DNA of 64,000 nucleotides from Sphagnum compactum (GCA_965153455.1 OZ234499.1:1178001-1242000), one strand, 5' to 3'; shown: positions 25,009-36,374, numbered from the stretch's first letter. A program made the numbers and translations. The notes: generated by a model not told the origin, from the letters alone.

Positions 25009-26040
25009 TCTTCAAGGAACTAACTTATAGCCTAAGGCCTCGTGATTGATTGACTTCATAATAGCAAAATGTTGAAACAGTGCTCATACACTAGTGGATT
25101 TCTTACAAATATCAAAGAAATAGTGCAACAAAAGAGCATATACCAAATTGATCTTGTACAAGATCCATCTTTCCAAAGGGGGGAGGGAGAAAAAAACTCA
25201 TTTAATAATCTTTTTTTTTCAGTTTGCTGTGTCTGGGGAGCACACTTATAAGTATACACTATAGTACTACAGGACTCCTTGGGATTATGTGACCCAGCAC
25301 CCCACCAGTGTGTCATCCATTGAAATCAATTTGTGATGAACTCATCCATAGCTCAGCTACCAAATGTCCACTTTTCGCTTAAAAATAACCCCCCCTATTC
25401 TTCAACACTGGTGTCAAAGACCCTACCAAGCTGGTAGGACTTGAGGCAATACCCACCTTGTACCAATACATGCCTTCTTGTAAGGACTTGAGGTAATATT
25501 AGGTATATCCAACATGTTGGGTGAAAGCCAAAACCGCCAGTTCTGATTCCCATTATTAAGGGTGATTTTAGATGAGGGTCCAAGGTTCAGGGATCAATGA
25601 ATTCAAGCAAAATTATTGGTCGAAAGCTTTAAATTGGTCCCAAGGCCTTTCTTTAGATGAGGGTCCAAGACCAAAGAGTGGGAAATTGAGGCTAAACCTA
25701 CATGGCACCTGTTTTGGAGGGAAAATCAATTGGTTTGGACCAAAAAACAGTGTTGAAAAGGAGAGCTGCTGATTTGGAGAACCAAGAATCAGGTTAGGAA
25801 CCAAGGTACAATCCAACTCAAGGATTCAATTTGCGTCAAATCAGTCCAAATTGGTTCCTAGGACCCTGGACCCTTGTCTAAAGTGGGTCTACAAGAATTG
25901 AACCAAAATTGGAACTGATTTTCAAAATTGGAACCAGAACTGGGCCTGAAACTGGGTTCCTGGTTCCATCTAGCCAACCACCAGGGTTAGTTATGGGACT
26001 GGAATACAATGAAAATAGGCTGAGTCCAGTCCACATAACA

Positions 26041-26070
26041 TCCATCATCCATCCATCCATCCATCCATCC
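26041..26070 (+). repeat. ATCC microsatellite
   Basis: This is a tandem ATCC run, with related simple arrays nearby: AAATT repeats at about 26368-26395 and TTTTA repeats at 26731-26771. Confidence 0.85.
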
Positions 26071-26485
26071 TGCATGGTGCACTGGCTGTGAAGCACCTTG
26101 CTTGCTTGGCTGTCCATACATGATTCTACATTTGTAGTTATATGACATATCTTGGATCTTGTGTTGTGAGTAGCTGCATTTTGATTCTGACACCCAGGAA
26201 TGGAACATACCAAGGAATGTTCTTTTTTGTCAACAAACTTTGATTGCATGCCATTGATGAGTAGCCAGCCTACTTTGCTCCTCCTTATGTTCCAGAGACT
26301 CCAGATGGTGAGCCTGCTCTCTCTCACATGGTGGGCCTCAGTTGTTGTTGTCTCTTCAAGAAATCTAACAAAAATTAAATTAAATTAAATTAAATGGTCA
26401 ACAACAAAATTAAATGATCCAGAGCAAATGGGTTAGTAAGATTTATACATTATGTCAAAAATATCATTTTTATGATTAATTTTTA

Positions 26486-26545
26486 TATAACTACAAGCGA
26501 TAATAAGTGATTAAAAATTAGGTCAAGTGATGGGTTCGAATCAAC
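26486..26545 (+). repeat. Possible tRNA-like/SINE-like box pair
   Basis: A B-box-like GGGTTCGAATCA (about 26532-26543) is preceded by a weak A-box-like AAGCGATAATAAGTG (about 26497-26511). No tRNA fold is apparent. This is weaker than the pair at 22.3 kb. Confidence 0.25.
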
Positions 26546-27280
26546 TACAAATTAACACAAAGGACTAGAATAATCGATAAGGATTAGTTATAGAATGACA
26601 TTTTTGATGTAAGTGATAGTTCATACAAATCGTGTATGTATTTGCGCACATGCTTTACTGAGTGAAAGAACTCACCGAGAATTTCGACAAATGGAGGTCT
26701 AGACACTTTGTTTTCCAAAATGCCTTACATCATTTTATTTTATTTTATTTTATTTTGTTTTGTTTTATTTTCCCCATGATACTCGGTTGGAGTATCATGG
26801 GAGGAAAAAAAAAAAGAAAAATTAAAAATTATATATATTTTGTTTATTATATATATAGTGTATAAGTTTCATCAAAAATCAATTTGTCAATACATATGTT
26901 TGTGAACTCCCTCTCTAGAGATGTTGGTTACGCCATGTAACATATGTTGGCTGTGGGCATTACTGGAATCAGGCATGCCTTGTGCACAGCCCATCCTTAT
27001 TCTGGTAATGCCCATGCCCTTGAGCATTAACCTACACATAATTCATACATGGATTGGGTGTGTCTTGGGGGGAGAGAAAGAGAGAAGAGGTAGAAGACTA
27101 CTTATGAAATACCAAGGAAAACCATGTCCTCATCATCATCATAGGTCACAAGTTTGTTCCCATTGCTTTTTCTCAAAGTTCCCCAAAATCCCCTGGCAAA
27201 TGAAGTAGCCATGTTTGATTTTGGGGAATTTTGAAGAAATGAAGATGATTTTGGGAGAAATTGTTTAGCATGGGAGATCA

Positions 27281-29487
27281 TAGTGATTTGGCTCTGGAGG
27301 AGTGAGTGTTCAGATCATGTGTTGGATCTTTTGGGTCTTGGTACAAACTACCAGAGCTTGTAGATTTGAAGTGTTGAAAACCAGTTCCAAAAGGACTCAC
27401 TCAGCAGGCAGCCAAGAGCACTCAGAATTTTGAGATTAAGATTTCTTTGCGCCTAGATCCAACCCACAAGCTTCCTCTCTGGGGAGCTGCACAAAGTCTG
27501 GGTTGTGGATTTGCTAGAGTTTATTGATACACTTACAAGGCATTCTTCTTCTTCTTCTTCTCTTCCTCTCCAGCAAGCTCAACAAGCAAGCAAATTGCTG
27601 TGCAACAAAATTGTAGACTTTCTGTTTCGTGGGTCCGAACAGATTTTGCCCAGGTATCTTTCATACCCAACCACAGATTGCATGTTTCTTGATTACATTT
27701 TTTGATGGCATGTTATTTGATTGCATTTTTTGATGGCATGTTTTGTGATTGCTTATTTTGATGGCACAGTTTTTGATTGCATCTTTTGCTGGCATGGTTT
27801 TTGATTGCATGTTTTGTTGGCATGGTTTTTGATTGCATGTTTTGATCCCATGGTTTCTTGGTTGCAGTTTTTGATAACATGGTTCTTTGGTAACTCTTTC
27901 TTTGGTCCAGTAGATGGCTCAGGGTGTTTCGTGTTTTTGGGGCTTACAAAGTTTGAACCTTTGGTGGGGTTGGGTGTTTTTTTTTGGGTCTTGGAACACA
28001 TTTTTGGAGGGTTTCGGTTGGACTGATTTCCAAATCCTTGTCCCAAAATGGATAATTTTTCCTTCAGAGGTTTTCATGGGAAATGGGTTGCACTTCCGGT
28101 GGGATTTTGTAGTTGAGTATTGCAAGTAGTAAGTAGTGCACATTTGTGATTCTTGTCAAACATTTGCAGTTTCTGGTGTTGTGTAATAGTAGTTTCCTGC
28201 GAGTTTTCTGTTCTGTCAACCCCACAAGTTTGCTGCATTTTCTTTCTGCTCCTTTGGAGCAAAACTTGTCAAAACTGCAATGGTTTTGTGGGTCTTTTGA
28301 TCCAAGTTCTTAAAACAAAGTTCACACCTTGTGATGCTCTCACTCTCCTTTGAAGATTGCCATAAGCTGCTACAAAAGATTGCAGCTTGGTATGACAAAA
28401 CACACCCTTTGAAGATTTGCCATAACTGCCAGGAAAGATTGCAGCTTGGAGTTGTAATGGGTAAACAAACAGTTGCATTTGTGCTCCTCCTGAAAGAGTT
28501 TGTCTTTGTTCATAGTGTTATTAAAATTTGCAAATTTGTTTTTGGTGGCTGGGAGAAGATATGGGTGTATATTACTTATGGATGTACCACTGAGTTGTTG
28601 TTCGGTGGGTGTGGCAGAGCTCCAAGCAACCAAAGCCGGATAGGAGATGAATTTGTTGGAGGGCTTGCACAGGGCTATGGTGTTCTTGCTCCTCCTCACC
28701 TTCCTTTCCATTACAAAGTCACCATCTGCATAAGAAGAAGCACTGGGGTGCAGGGAACACCCAGCTTCTTCTTGTCTCCAGAGTGTGGGCAAGCTTCTTA
28801 CCCGCATCTTCAAACTTCCACCAATTCCAAGCTGCTTGAGCTACCATGTAAGCTGACCTAATTCAAAATGTATGTGGCCCTGCAAAAGAAAATTGGATGA
28901 AGAAAAGTGAAAACATGCTGGTTTGGCTCAGTAAAAGAGTTTTGGCCCAGCATTGTTGCTCGGGATGCAGAGGCTCGTTAAAGGCCCAGCAAAGCCTAAC
29001 TAACACCTGCTGTTGATTGGGTAGGTAGTTTCACTGGTCCAAGTGGGTTGCTATTAGTAGTCTCCCACCTATTTGCAGTCTCAGTTTCAGTTGTATGCGT
29101 GGGGTCAGAAGAAAGTAAATAACTAAAACTTGGATGTGAGAAATAATTTTGCAGTGTCATATACTGAGCACTGCTCGAGATGCTCTAAACATTTAGTGTA
29201 CTCTTGGTGTTGTATTTGTGTCCTTCAGAAGTTACTGCTTCAAAGTCCTTTCTGTCACTCTTCAATTCTCTTTTGAATCAATAATGATTTCTCCCTTTTT
29301 TTCAGCATATGTTTGTTCCTGACATCATGTCTTTTTTCCCTCAGTTTTTTCACTACTCTTTTTTTTTTTTTTCCCCACAGGTCTAAACTCAATTGATGGA
29401 TCGTTTTTTGTTGAATTGCCAAAAAGAAAAGACACTTAATTTTTTTTATGCAGATCCAATCCCCGGGTATTGAGGATCTCCAGAAAT
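27281..29487 (+). other. Upstream region and probable untranslated exon/intron of the Egt1 gene
   Basis: No start codon for the Egt1 frame is found here. A plausible 5' exon ends at 27653 (CCCAG followed by GTATCT) and can be joined to a strong acceptor, TTTTTTTATGCAG, ending at 29453, 34 bases before the Egt1 ATG. Inside the implied 1.8-kb intron is a tandem repeat (27675-27890). The frames over 28331-28861 (plus) and 28370-28813 (minus) show no recognisable domain. Confidence 0.45.
27675..27890 (+). repeat. About 27-bp tandem repeat (GATTGCATGTTTTGATGGCATG)
   Basis: Seven to eight imperfect units of the form GATTGCAT.TTTTGATGGCA followed by TGTTTTT run from about 27675 to 27890. It lies just downstream of the putative donor at 27654, within the presumed 5' UTR intron of the Egt1 gene. 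Confidence 0.7.
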
Positions 29488-32400
29488 ATGGCATGTCATG
29501 GTGATGCTGCACATCAACAAGTTCTCAAGGGACTTCAAAAACCTGAAGGAAAACAAACCCCCTTCAGTCTCTTGTACGATAAGAAAGGATCCAAACTTTA
29601 CAAGGAAATTACGAGACTGGAAGAGTACTACCCTTTCCTTGCTGAAGACAAGATGCTTGAACTTCATGTGGATGAAATCGCAGCACGAATTCCACCACAG
29701 AGTCTAATTGTTGAGCTTGGGTGCGGCACTGCCTGCAAAACTGCCAAAATCTTGTCAGCTATTCAAGCCCACCATGGAAGGTGACTATCATAGATTCTCC
29801 TTGCTCACATACATTGTACACCCATGTTGTCCAGTTCTTGATTTTGAAAGGAACCTTCGGTTCAGGTTTTCAGTTTTCTTCTATTGGGTTTGAGAGACCC
29901 TCTGGTACAACAACGGTTCTGAGAATGAGTTTTTGGATTTGGAAAACCTTGGGTCTGGATCCAAATCTGGTTTCAGAAAAAATCTGAACCTCCAGTCCAG
30001 ATACCCCAGAACCTAACCAAGAACCCAGACTTGAACCTGCCAACACTGGTATGTACTTCTGAAGTGCACATATGTAACTTGATCTTTCTGTCCATGCTTG
30101 AATCTAGATGCATTCAAGATGCAGCAGCCAGCGAATTGATTGGGCTTTTGTGGGTGTTTTTTTTTTCCCCTTTCTTTTTTCCTTTCCTTTAGGTGTCGGT
30201 TTGCAGGCATTGATGTCTCTGGTCCATTCTTGGAAGAAGCCTGCAAGAACTTGATTCAGGAAGTCAATGGGCTGAGGCTTGAAGACATGGATATGGTTGA
30301 GGCTGATTACATGGTGGGTTTGAAGACTATCCGGGAGCGATATCCAGATGAGAATATATGCATTCTGTGGCTAGGCAGTAGCGTTGGGAACCTTTCAGCT
30401 GCAGATGCAGTCCAATTCTTCCAAGATGCCATTGCTGCTATTGGCACTCACTGCCAATTATTCTTGTGTACAGGTAGGTAGTAGGGCTAACATGTCATAC
30501 CATTTTTCTTAAAGAAAGTGACTGTCGGGTTTTTTTAAAAATTTCAGCTTGATTTCATGGCTCAATGCAGAAGCTACATGAAGACAATTTGTGCAGTGGG
30601 GTTTGTTGTCATAACTACATACATAAAGAAGTGACCTTTGGTTTAAATATTTTCAGTTTGGTTTCATGGCTAATGCAAAGCTTTATGAAGTCAATTTGTG
30701 CAGTTGGGTTTGTTGAAATGAGAATTGGGTTTCATTTTCAGCTTCATTTCATGGCTAATGTAATGCTGAATGTTGAACTCAATTTGTACGATTGGGTTTC
30801 TTGGATATGTTTTTCTGTGTTGGGTATCTCCACTTGCTGATTCTTTTTTTGGTTTGTTTGTTGGGTTAGACATGTGGAAGGATCAGGAGGTGCTTAGGAC
30901 AGCGTACCAGGACAAGCAGGGAATAACAGCCCTTTTCATAAAAAATGGGATGCACAATGCTCTTGCTCTACTGGGTCATGAAGTGTCACCAGAGGATGAA
31001 GCATCATGGGTTTATGAAGTTGACATCAATGAGCATTTGCGACAAGTGGAGATGTTCATCAAGTTCCCAGTTGAACTGACTCTGCCACAACACCAGATTC
31101 ATGTCCGGTAAGGTCATGCTGCTACTAAATCCATCAATTTTCTGCTTGATACCTGAAACTTTTTCCATTTGTTTTGGAAACCCAAATTAGTGTGAAGGTA
31201 GAGTATATCCATGAACATTTCATTGTGGTATGAAACAACAAGTGATCTTGGCTTGCAAAAAGCTTTGATGTATTGTTGTGTGGTTAGCGAGGATGTAAAG
31301 AGCCATCCGTAGCTGATGTGTTGAATTGTGCAGGGCGGGGGAGAGGGTATTGGTTGAAATGTCAAGGAAATTTACAGTTGGTGATATCAACTTCCTGGCA
31401 AATGAATCTGGGTTCATCATTGACAAGACATGGCGGGATCGAACATGGGGAATGCAAATGCTTGTACCTTTCAAAGAAGCATTTGTTCGGTGCTGGAACA
31501 TGACTGATGCCTTCTTTGAAAGTCTCCCCAACTGGACTGAGAAACCTATTGACATTCGACACCCATTCTGCTTCTACTAGTAAGTAAGACTTCACACTCT
31601 TGGGTAGTTGACGGTGAAGGTGTCTTTAAATTCAATGCATGTATTCTTCTTAACACTGGATGTTTTTCTTTCTTGACCTAGCTCCTCTGCGACCTTGAGG
31701 CTAGACGACCCAAAACCTTTACAAGCCAAATTCAGAATCCTGCCATATTTTGGCTTGGAACCAATTGTCTAAATATGGCAAAAAATTCCTCAAAATCTGG
31801 TGACTTTGGTGCCTTCTTTTCACAAAAATCCTTTGTTATGAGTCACAGCGGAATTTCTTATTTTGCTCTCTACTGGAGATTTAGTGAGAGGTGGTGGTTG
31901 ATATGAAAATGTTGAAACTTGCTTGTTTTGCTTGTGTAGTGGCCATATGTCAGCATTTGCAAAATTGAAGCTTCTACCTAACGAGCTGCCAACAAAGTTG
32001 GACTTGATGTTTTCACGAGGAATAGACCCAATGGTCACCGATCCATCCATGTGCCACAGCCATCCCGAAGTTCCAGTCCAATGGCCAATGAAAGAAGAAA
32101 TCATTGAATACGTACACCACGTGAGACTCCTGCTTACAAATGCTATGGAGGACAAGGATTGCATATCTGCCCGCCTTATCAACATGGGACTTGAACATGA
32201 GTACATGCATCTTGAAACCCTCACATACATGCTTGTACAGCAACAGAAAAAGCGATTCGAGAAGAAGAAATCATCAAATGGTTTTAATACCCTATCATAT
32301 ACGAATGGGCACATCAACAACTCTCATGTTGGAAATGGCGGTGGCAGCACCAGCACCAGCAGTGGGCCAACAACAAAGCTGTCATTGACATCCATGAGAT

Positions 32401-33104
32401 CATACCCATCCTCGGGAACCATGGTCCAGATCTCCAAAGGTAATGTGACCATGGGTGGAAATGTAGCAGATGATGGGTTCATGTGGGACAATGAGTACCC
32501 GCAATTGACAACATACGTTTTGGATACTTTTGTTGTGAGCTCAGAGCCTGTCACAGTGCGGGAATTCCTTGCATTTGTGAAGGAAGGTGGGTATGAGCAA
32601 GAGGAGCTTTGGCACCCAGTGGATTTCAATTTCTTTAAGGAACAAGGGCACAAACACCCGGCAACATGGTCAAAAGTGCAAGATGAATATTATGTGCATT
32701 GTCCCAATTTGACAACCCATCACTGGTCAAAAGTTGCGGATCAACCCGTGTTGGTTAGTTTGTCAGAGGCAGAAGCATTTTGTAGCTCGGTTGGTTGCCG
32801 TGTCATGACAGAGGCAGAATACCACAAGATTCTCCAAAGTGGTGGTAGTTACGCACCTAAGGTTCACAAGTTGCGCACGGATGGGTGGGAATGGACTTCA
32901 TCTCCCTTTCAGCCATTTCCAGGGTTTAAGCCTATGGATGAGTACCCCGAGTATTCGAGTGACTTTTTTGATGGCTCACATTATGTACTCAAGGGTGCTT
33001 CATCAGTCACACATCCCATCATGTGGCGTGATTCTTTCCGCAATTTCTACCAACGACAATATCCATATGTCTTTGCAAAATTCCGATGCTGCAAGAGCAT
33101 GTAA
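29488..33104 (+). CDS. EGT1: Egt1-type ergothioneine synthase (EgtD methyltransferase + EgtB fusion)
   Basis: This is predicted to trimethylate histidine to hercynine and then attach cysteine sulfur with O2 to give hercynyl-cysteine sulfoxide, as in fungal Egt1. Coding exons: 29488-29780, 30193-30473, 30870-31107, 31334-31579 and 31940-33104, total 740 aa, all GT-AG. The N-terminal EgtD-like methyltransferase has ITRLEEYYPF (41-50), SAM loop VELGCGTACKT (75-85), LWLGSSVGNLS, and the E-x-S pair E279/S281 that in EgtD contacts histidine. The middle DinB-like iron domain supplies H355 (YGHMSAF) and HxxxHxE at H439, H443 and E445. A Ser/Gly-rich linker lies near 460-500. The FGE-sulfatase domain runs from about 500 to the end (SFRNFYQRQYPYVFAKFRC). 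The order methyltransferase-DinB-FGE is that of Egt1; OvoA has the methyltransferase at the C-terminus. The start is the first ATG after a strong 3' splice site. Cysteine as the sulfur donor, in place of gamma-glutamylcysteine, is inferred from the architecture. Confidence 0.92.
30542..30803 (+). repeat. Three imperfect ~67-bp repeats in Egt1 intron 2
   Basis: Units at about 30542-30609, 30650-30715 and 30734-30803 share TTTCAG, then TTTCATGGCTAATG, and a TCAATTTGTGCAGTTGGGTT phrase. They lie in the intron between the exons ending at 30473 and starting at 30870. Each carries a TTTCAG acceptor-like sequence, but the true acceptor at 30869 is outside them. Confidence 0.7.
31690..31815 (+). repeat. 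Possible dispersed-repeat tail in Egt1 intron 4
   Basis: CCATATTTTGGC, CTAAATATGGCAAAAAATTC and TCTGGTGACTTTGG resemble the tail of the family seen near SWC6 and KO. The diagnostic head core is not clear, so this copy is weaker. Confidence 0.3.
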
Positions 33105-34366
33105 TGCAATTGTCGACCCTTCTGTGAAGATGATTCAATCGTGTGAATGAATCCATTATGATGGGGATCAAGGCATTTGTTGGCCTCGCCTTATTGTGTT
33201 GAGATTCATTATAGAGTATAGTAGCTTAAGGGATTTTGGCCCATAGGTAATAATAATAGGTCTATTTTTAGATGAGGATTTTTGAAAGATGATAATTTTG
33301 GCTTGTGGTGAGACTTGAGATCAGTTATAGAGTTATAATATCTTGAAGGATTTTGGTTTCTTTTAGAGGATTGTTTTGAAGATTATATTTTTGCATGGTG
33401 AGATATTTGAGTTTCCATAATTCTTCTTTTGCATGAGGAGACCATAACTCTTGTTATCCATCTAAGGCAAATTCAAGTCTCGCCAGAGTCAAGTTTGATT
33501 AGACTTAGACATGAATATATATTTGGATGCTTTGGTATGTTGTATCATATACTTGTATGATTCTTATCTTGGATGGAAAAAGGGGTCCAAAAAAACTGAG
33601 CAACAAGCCCTCTCTCTCTCTCTCTCTCCAGAGATAATGCTAGTGTGTTGTTTTGTGGTGTTTTGCTAAACTGCATCATGATTCTTCAAGTTTCCAAGAC
33701 ATGAAAAACTACACACTACATTTTGTTCTCTCAAACCTTGGCCATATATGTGGGCAACCTTTTAATTTGGGATGGAAATGATTTTGAGGATGGATTTTAG
33801 TGAGTGGGAAAAGTTTCAAAAGCGGGAAAAAAAAAAAAAAAAAGAAAAAAAAAAGGGTGGGGGGCGGGGAGAAAATAAAGTTCCAAAAAAAAAACTGAGA
33901 TCAGGGCTGAGAAAAGGCAAATTTAAAAAGTCAACAACATATGGCCTACAATATAGACCTATGAGTTTGAACTTTGCCACCTAAAAACCCAATTTTTTTA
34001 TATAAATAAAGGTGCCATGCATTTAAGCTTGGGTGAATTGGAACAAAATGTGGTGAAAACACTTTTACACCATGTCAACAAATTGGTTACCTTTCCACAT
34101 GGGCACCCTAATGGCTATATCCACTATTCACACCCGTAGGAAGGGGTATTAGTTCAAGGCAAAAATGGTGACAACCAGTTTTAGGAATAGAATTTGCATG
34201 CAGCCAATGAGACGATTGAACATGCCACTCCCGAGAGCTCATCCTTTTTTCCTTGGGGGGCTCAAACAAGGGAAAAAAGACTTTCAATTAGCCTACCAAA
34301 TGTTTCCACTTTCCATTCACTTTGTACTTACAACATGCCCAAGACAATATAGTTCACAGTTGCTAA

Positions 34367-34416
34367 GCCCAGGTGCATGCACCTGCATTCTGAAGCAGGT
34401 GCATGCACTTGTGGGC
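34367..34416. repeat. Perfect 12-bp inverted repeat with CATGCA motifs
   Basis: GCATGCACCTGC (34375-34386) and GCAGGTGCATGC (34395-34406) are exact reverse complements around an 8-base loop. The flanks GCCCAGGT and ACTTGTGGGC extend the stem imperfectly. The arms contain the RY-type CATGCA motif. It lies between Egt1 and AVT3, and regulatory meaning is unknown. Confidence 0.7.
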
Positions 34417-34933
34417 TGAACCTGCTGCACTCAGGTCCTTTGCAAGATGCAATTAACTGAAAACTAAAAAACCCTTTTTTGGTGTAGGGTTTAAGGTTTA
34501 GGTTTTTTGGTTTTCTTCAAAACCAAGAACTGGACAATACTTGTAAGAATTTGGTTTGCATTATGGAATGCAAAAGAACTACACACACAAATCTAAACCC
34601 AATAAGCCAATCCATAATTTAGAAACCATTAATTAAAAGCAAAAAAAAAGTGTGTGTCAACCTTAAGGATTAGGCTTTTTCTTCTTCTTTTTTTTTCCCT
34701 CCAGCTCAAAGAGAAATCAAGCAAATATAGCAGCAAAAAATAATTACTTCCCCATGGATTCATTCACACATGTTCAGCAAATCACTTGGCACCTAATAAG
34801 TTACTATTTTTATACACCTAATTCTTTCACCAGCTAACACTTTGGGATTCCTTAATTTCCTCCCTCACTTGCTCTATTCAAATCTTCATTTTCTAAAAAA
34901 GAAAAAAAATTTAAACTTCAAATGGAGAAAAGA

Positions 34934-34956
34934 AGAGAGAGAGAGAGAGAGAGAGA
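34934..34956 (+). repeat. GA microsatellite upstream of AVT3
   Basis: This is a GAGA run of about 23 bases, about 1.4 kb before the AVT3 start codon. GAGA tracts are common in plant promoters, but the distance makes any role uncertain. Confidence 0.6.
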
Positions 34957-36350
34957 AGTTTCTAATGGAGTTCTTATCCATACCTTAGAAGACAAAATGA
35001 CACATGTTGAGTGGTTATCCAGGAGGCTTTTTGGTGGGACAGAAACACATGCACAAAAGAACAAAACATGACATGATGGGTGGGACACATGGCCTTTGAT
35101 CACACCCAAAGAACCAAATTTCTTTCCAATGCAAAATCAACAAGCTCACCTGCTGAATGGTTCCTCCATGAGCATACCCCATTTCTGTAACTCATTGAAG
35201 TACGCACTTACACTTGCAGTGAATCTGGTTTGCTCCCAGTTCCATTTTTCCCTTGTACTCATCACTTGCCACCAGTTCATACACATGTTGGTTTTAGAAT
35301 ATGTAGAAGTAACAGCACCAGCAGTTGTTGTTGCTCTGGTGGGTCTGCTTGGATTTGTCAGCTTAGAAGGCCATAGGTGAGTGGGTGATGAGAATGGTTG
35401 TCACTTAGTAGAAGAAAGTGGTACATTTGCATTGCTCTTTGTTTTTTTTCGTGTAAGCTGTTGTTTGGGTTTTTGCAGAAGATTAGTAGTAATTTTGGGG
35501 GGCAGTTAGAAAACTGAATGATTACTTTTTTGGGTCTTATGAGTATGTTATGATTTTGTCTTCTTTCTGTATCAACTCTGGTGATTTTTGGTTTTTTTGT
35601 TGATTCTTGCATTGGAGTCTAGAAGGGTTAAAGGAGTTTGAATTTTGATTTTTTTGGGTCGTATTTTGGGGATGGTGGGGGCTTGAGGGTATGTGATTTG
35701 AACTCAGCAAGTAGTTATTACAAGGGTTCTGAAGATCTTATCAAAGGATTTCATCATTTGTTTGCCAAGCAAGAGCAGAAGCTATCCTTGCATTCTTTAA
35801 CCCCATCCAACTGGAGGACACCCAAAGCAGTCAGTGGGTTGTGACCTTCAATTTGCAGTGAGTTTCACATCAGGTACTGTTTTGTTAAAACCTAACACCA
35901 GAGACAAACAAATTGTTGCCGCTTTTGACACAGATGCTAGCCGATTTTGTGATGGCGATTTCTAGTTCATCTGAGGTTTTTTTTATGAATATATATCATG
36001 CTCAGAAATCCATTCTGGGCAAAGAATTTTGAAAGACTCCAGTCTGAATCACACATGAAACAGGCTGTGATTTGGGTGCCAGTGGGTCTTTTACATTTAA
36101 GTCTCTTGGCTGCTGCTCTGCATTGTAGTGTCTCCATTGAGGGCAAGCACAGACTTAGGCTGTGATTCGTGCCAATGGGCTTAGGGTTAAGTGTCTCAAT
36201 TTGGGGTGAGCACAGAATCAAGGTAATATTCATGCATGCATACATACAATTGGGTGGAATGGAGACTTGATTAGCCATCAACACACCTTCGATTTGCAAC
36301 CTCCATTCATATTGACATCAATCTGGATTCTGGGGTGATCAAATTTGGGC

Positions 36351-36371
36351 ATGAAGAACAGGACTTTTTGA
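36351..36371 (+). promoter_or_regulatory. Short upstream ORF before AVT3
   Basis: ATGAAGAACAGGACTTTTTG plus A encodes a six-residue peptide (MKNRTF, then stop). It ends at 36371, three bases before the AVT3 ATG at 36375. Such a close, terminating uORF could lower or condition translation through reinitiation. Its presence in the mRNA assumes the leader is transcribed through this point. Confidence 0.5.
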
Positions 36372-36374
36372 AGC

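Larger units (their letters stand above)
22000..27280. other. AT-rich gene-free stretch with tandem and dispersed repeats
   Basis: No gene is supported. The stretch carries a degenerate GACTAAACTTAG array (22430-22800), tRNA-like A and B boxes (22321-22376 and about 26486-26545), a 23-bp direct repeat (23651-23709), a 105/109-bp tandem duplication (24795-25008), a GGTTCC/GGAACC-rich patch (25560-25980) and several microsatellites. The 149-codon minus frame over 25878-26327 runs through the ATCC microsatellite and has no family resemblance. Confidence 0.6.
33105..36374. other. Intergenic Egt1-AVT3, with AVT3 5' leader
   Basis: The first part is Egt1 3' UTR and downstream sequence. It contains a CT microsatellite (33610-33628), a purine-rich tract with a G-run cluster GGGTGGGGGGCGGGG (33855-33869), a perfect 12-bp hairpin at 34375-34406 and a GA microsatellite (34934-34956). 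A donor-like CCATAG followed by GTGAGT at 35376/35377 may end an untranslated AVT3 exon. No additional protein gene is supported. Confidence 0.5.

Noticed and set aside
25878-26327. 149-codon minus-strand frame
   Set aside because: It runs through the ATCC microsatellite (giving a Trp-Met-Asp-Gly repeat) and the GGTTCC-rich patch; no domain.
28331-28861. Long frames on both strands (176 and 147 codons)
   Set aside because: No recognisable motif; the segment contains an internal imperfect duplication and lies in the presumed Egt1 leader intron.
35096-35380. 94-codon plus frame ending before a donor-like site
   Set aside because: It could be untranslated AVT3 leader, but the peptide has no similarity I recognise, and AVT3 has a good start at 36375.
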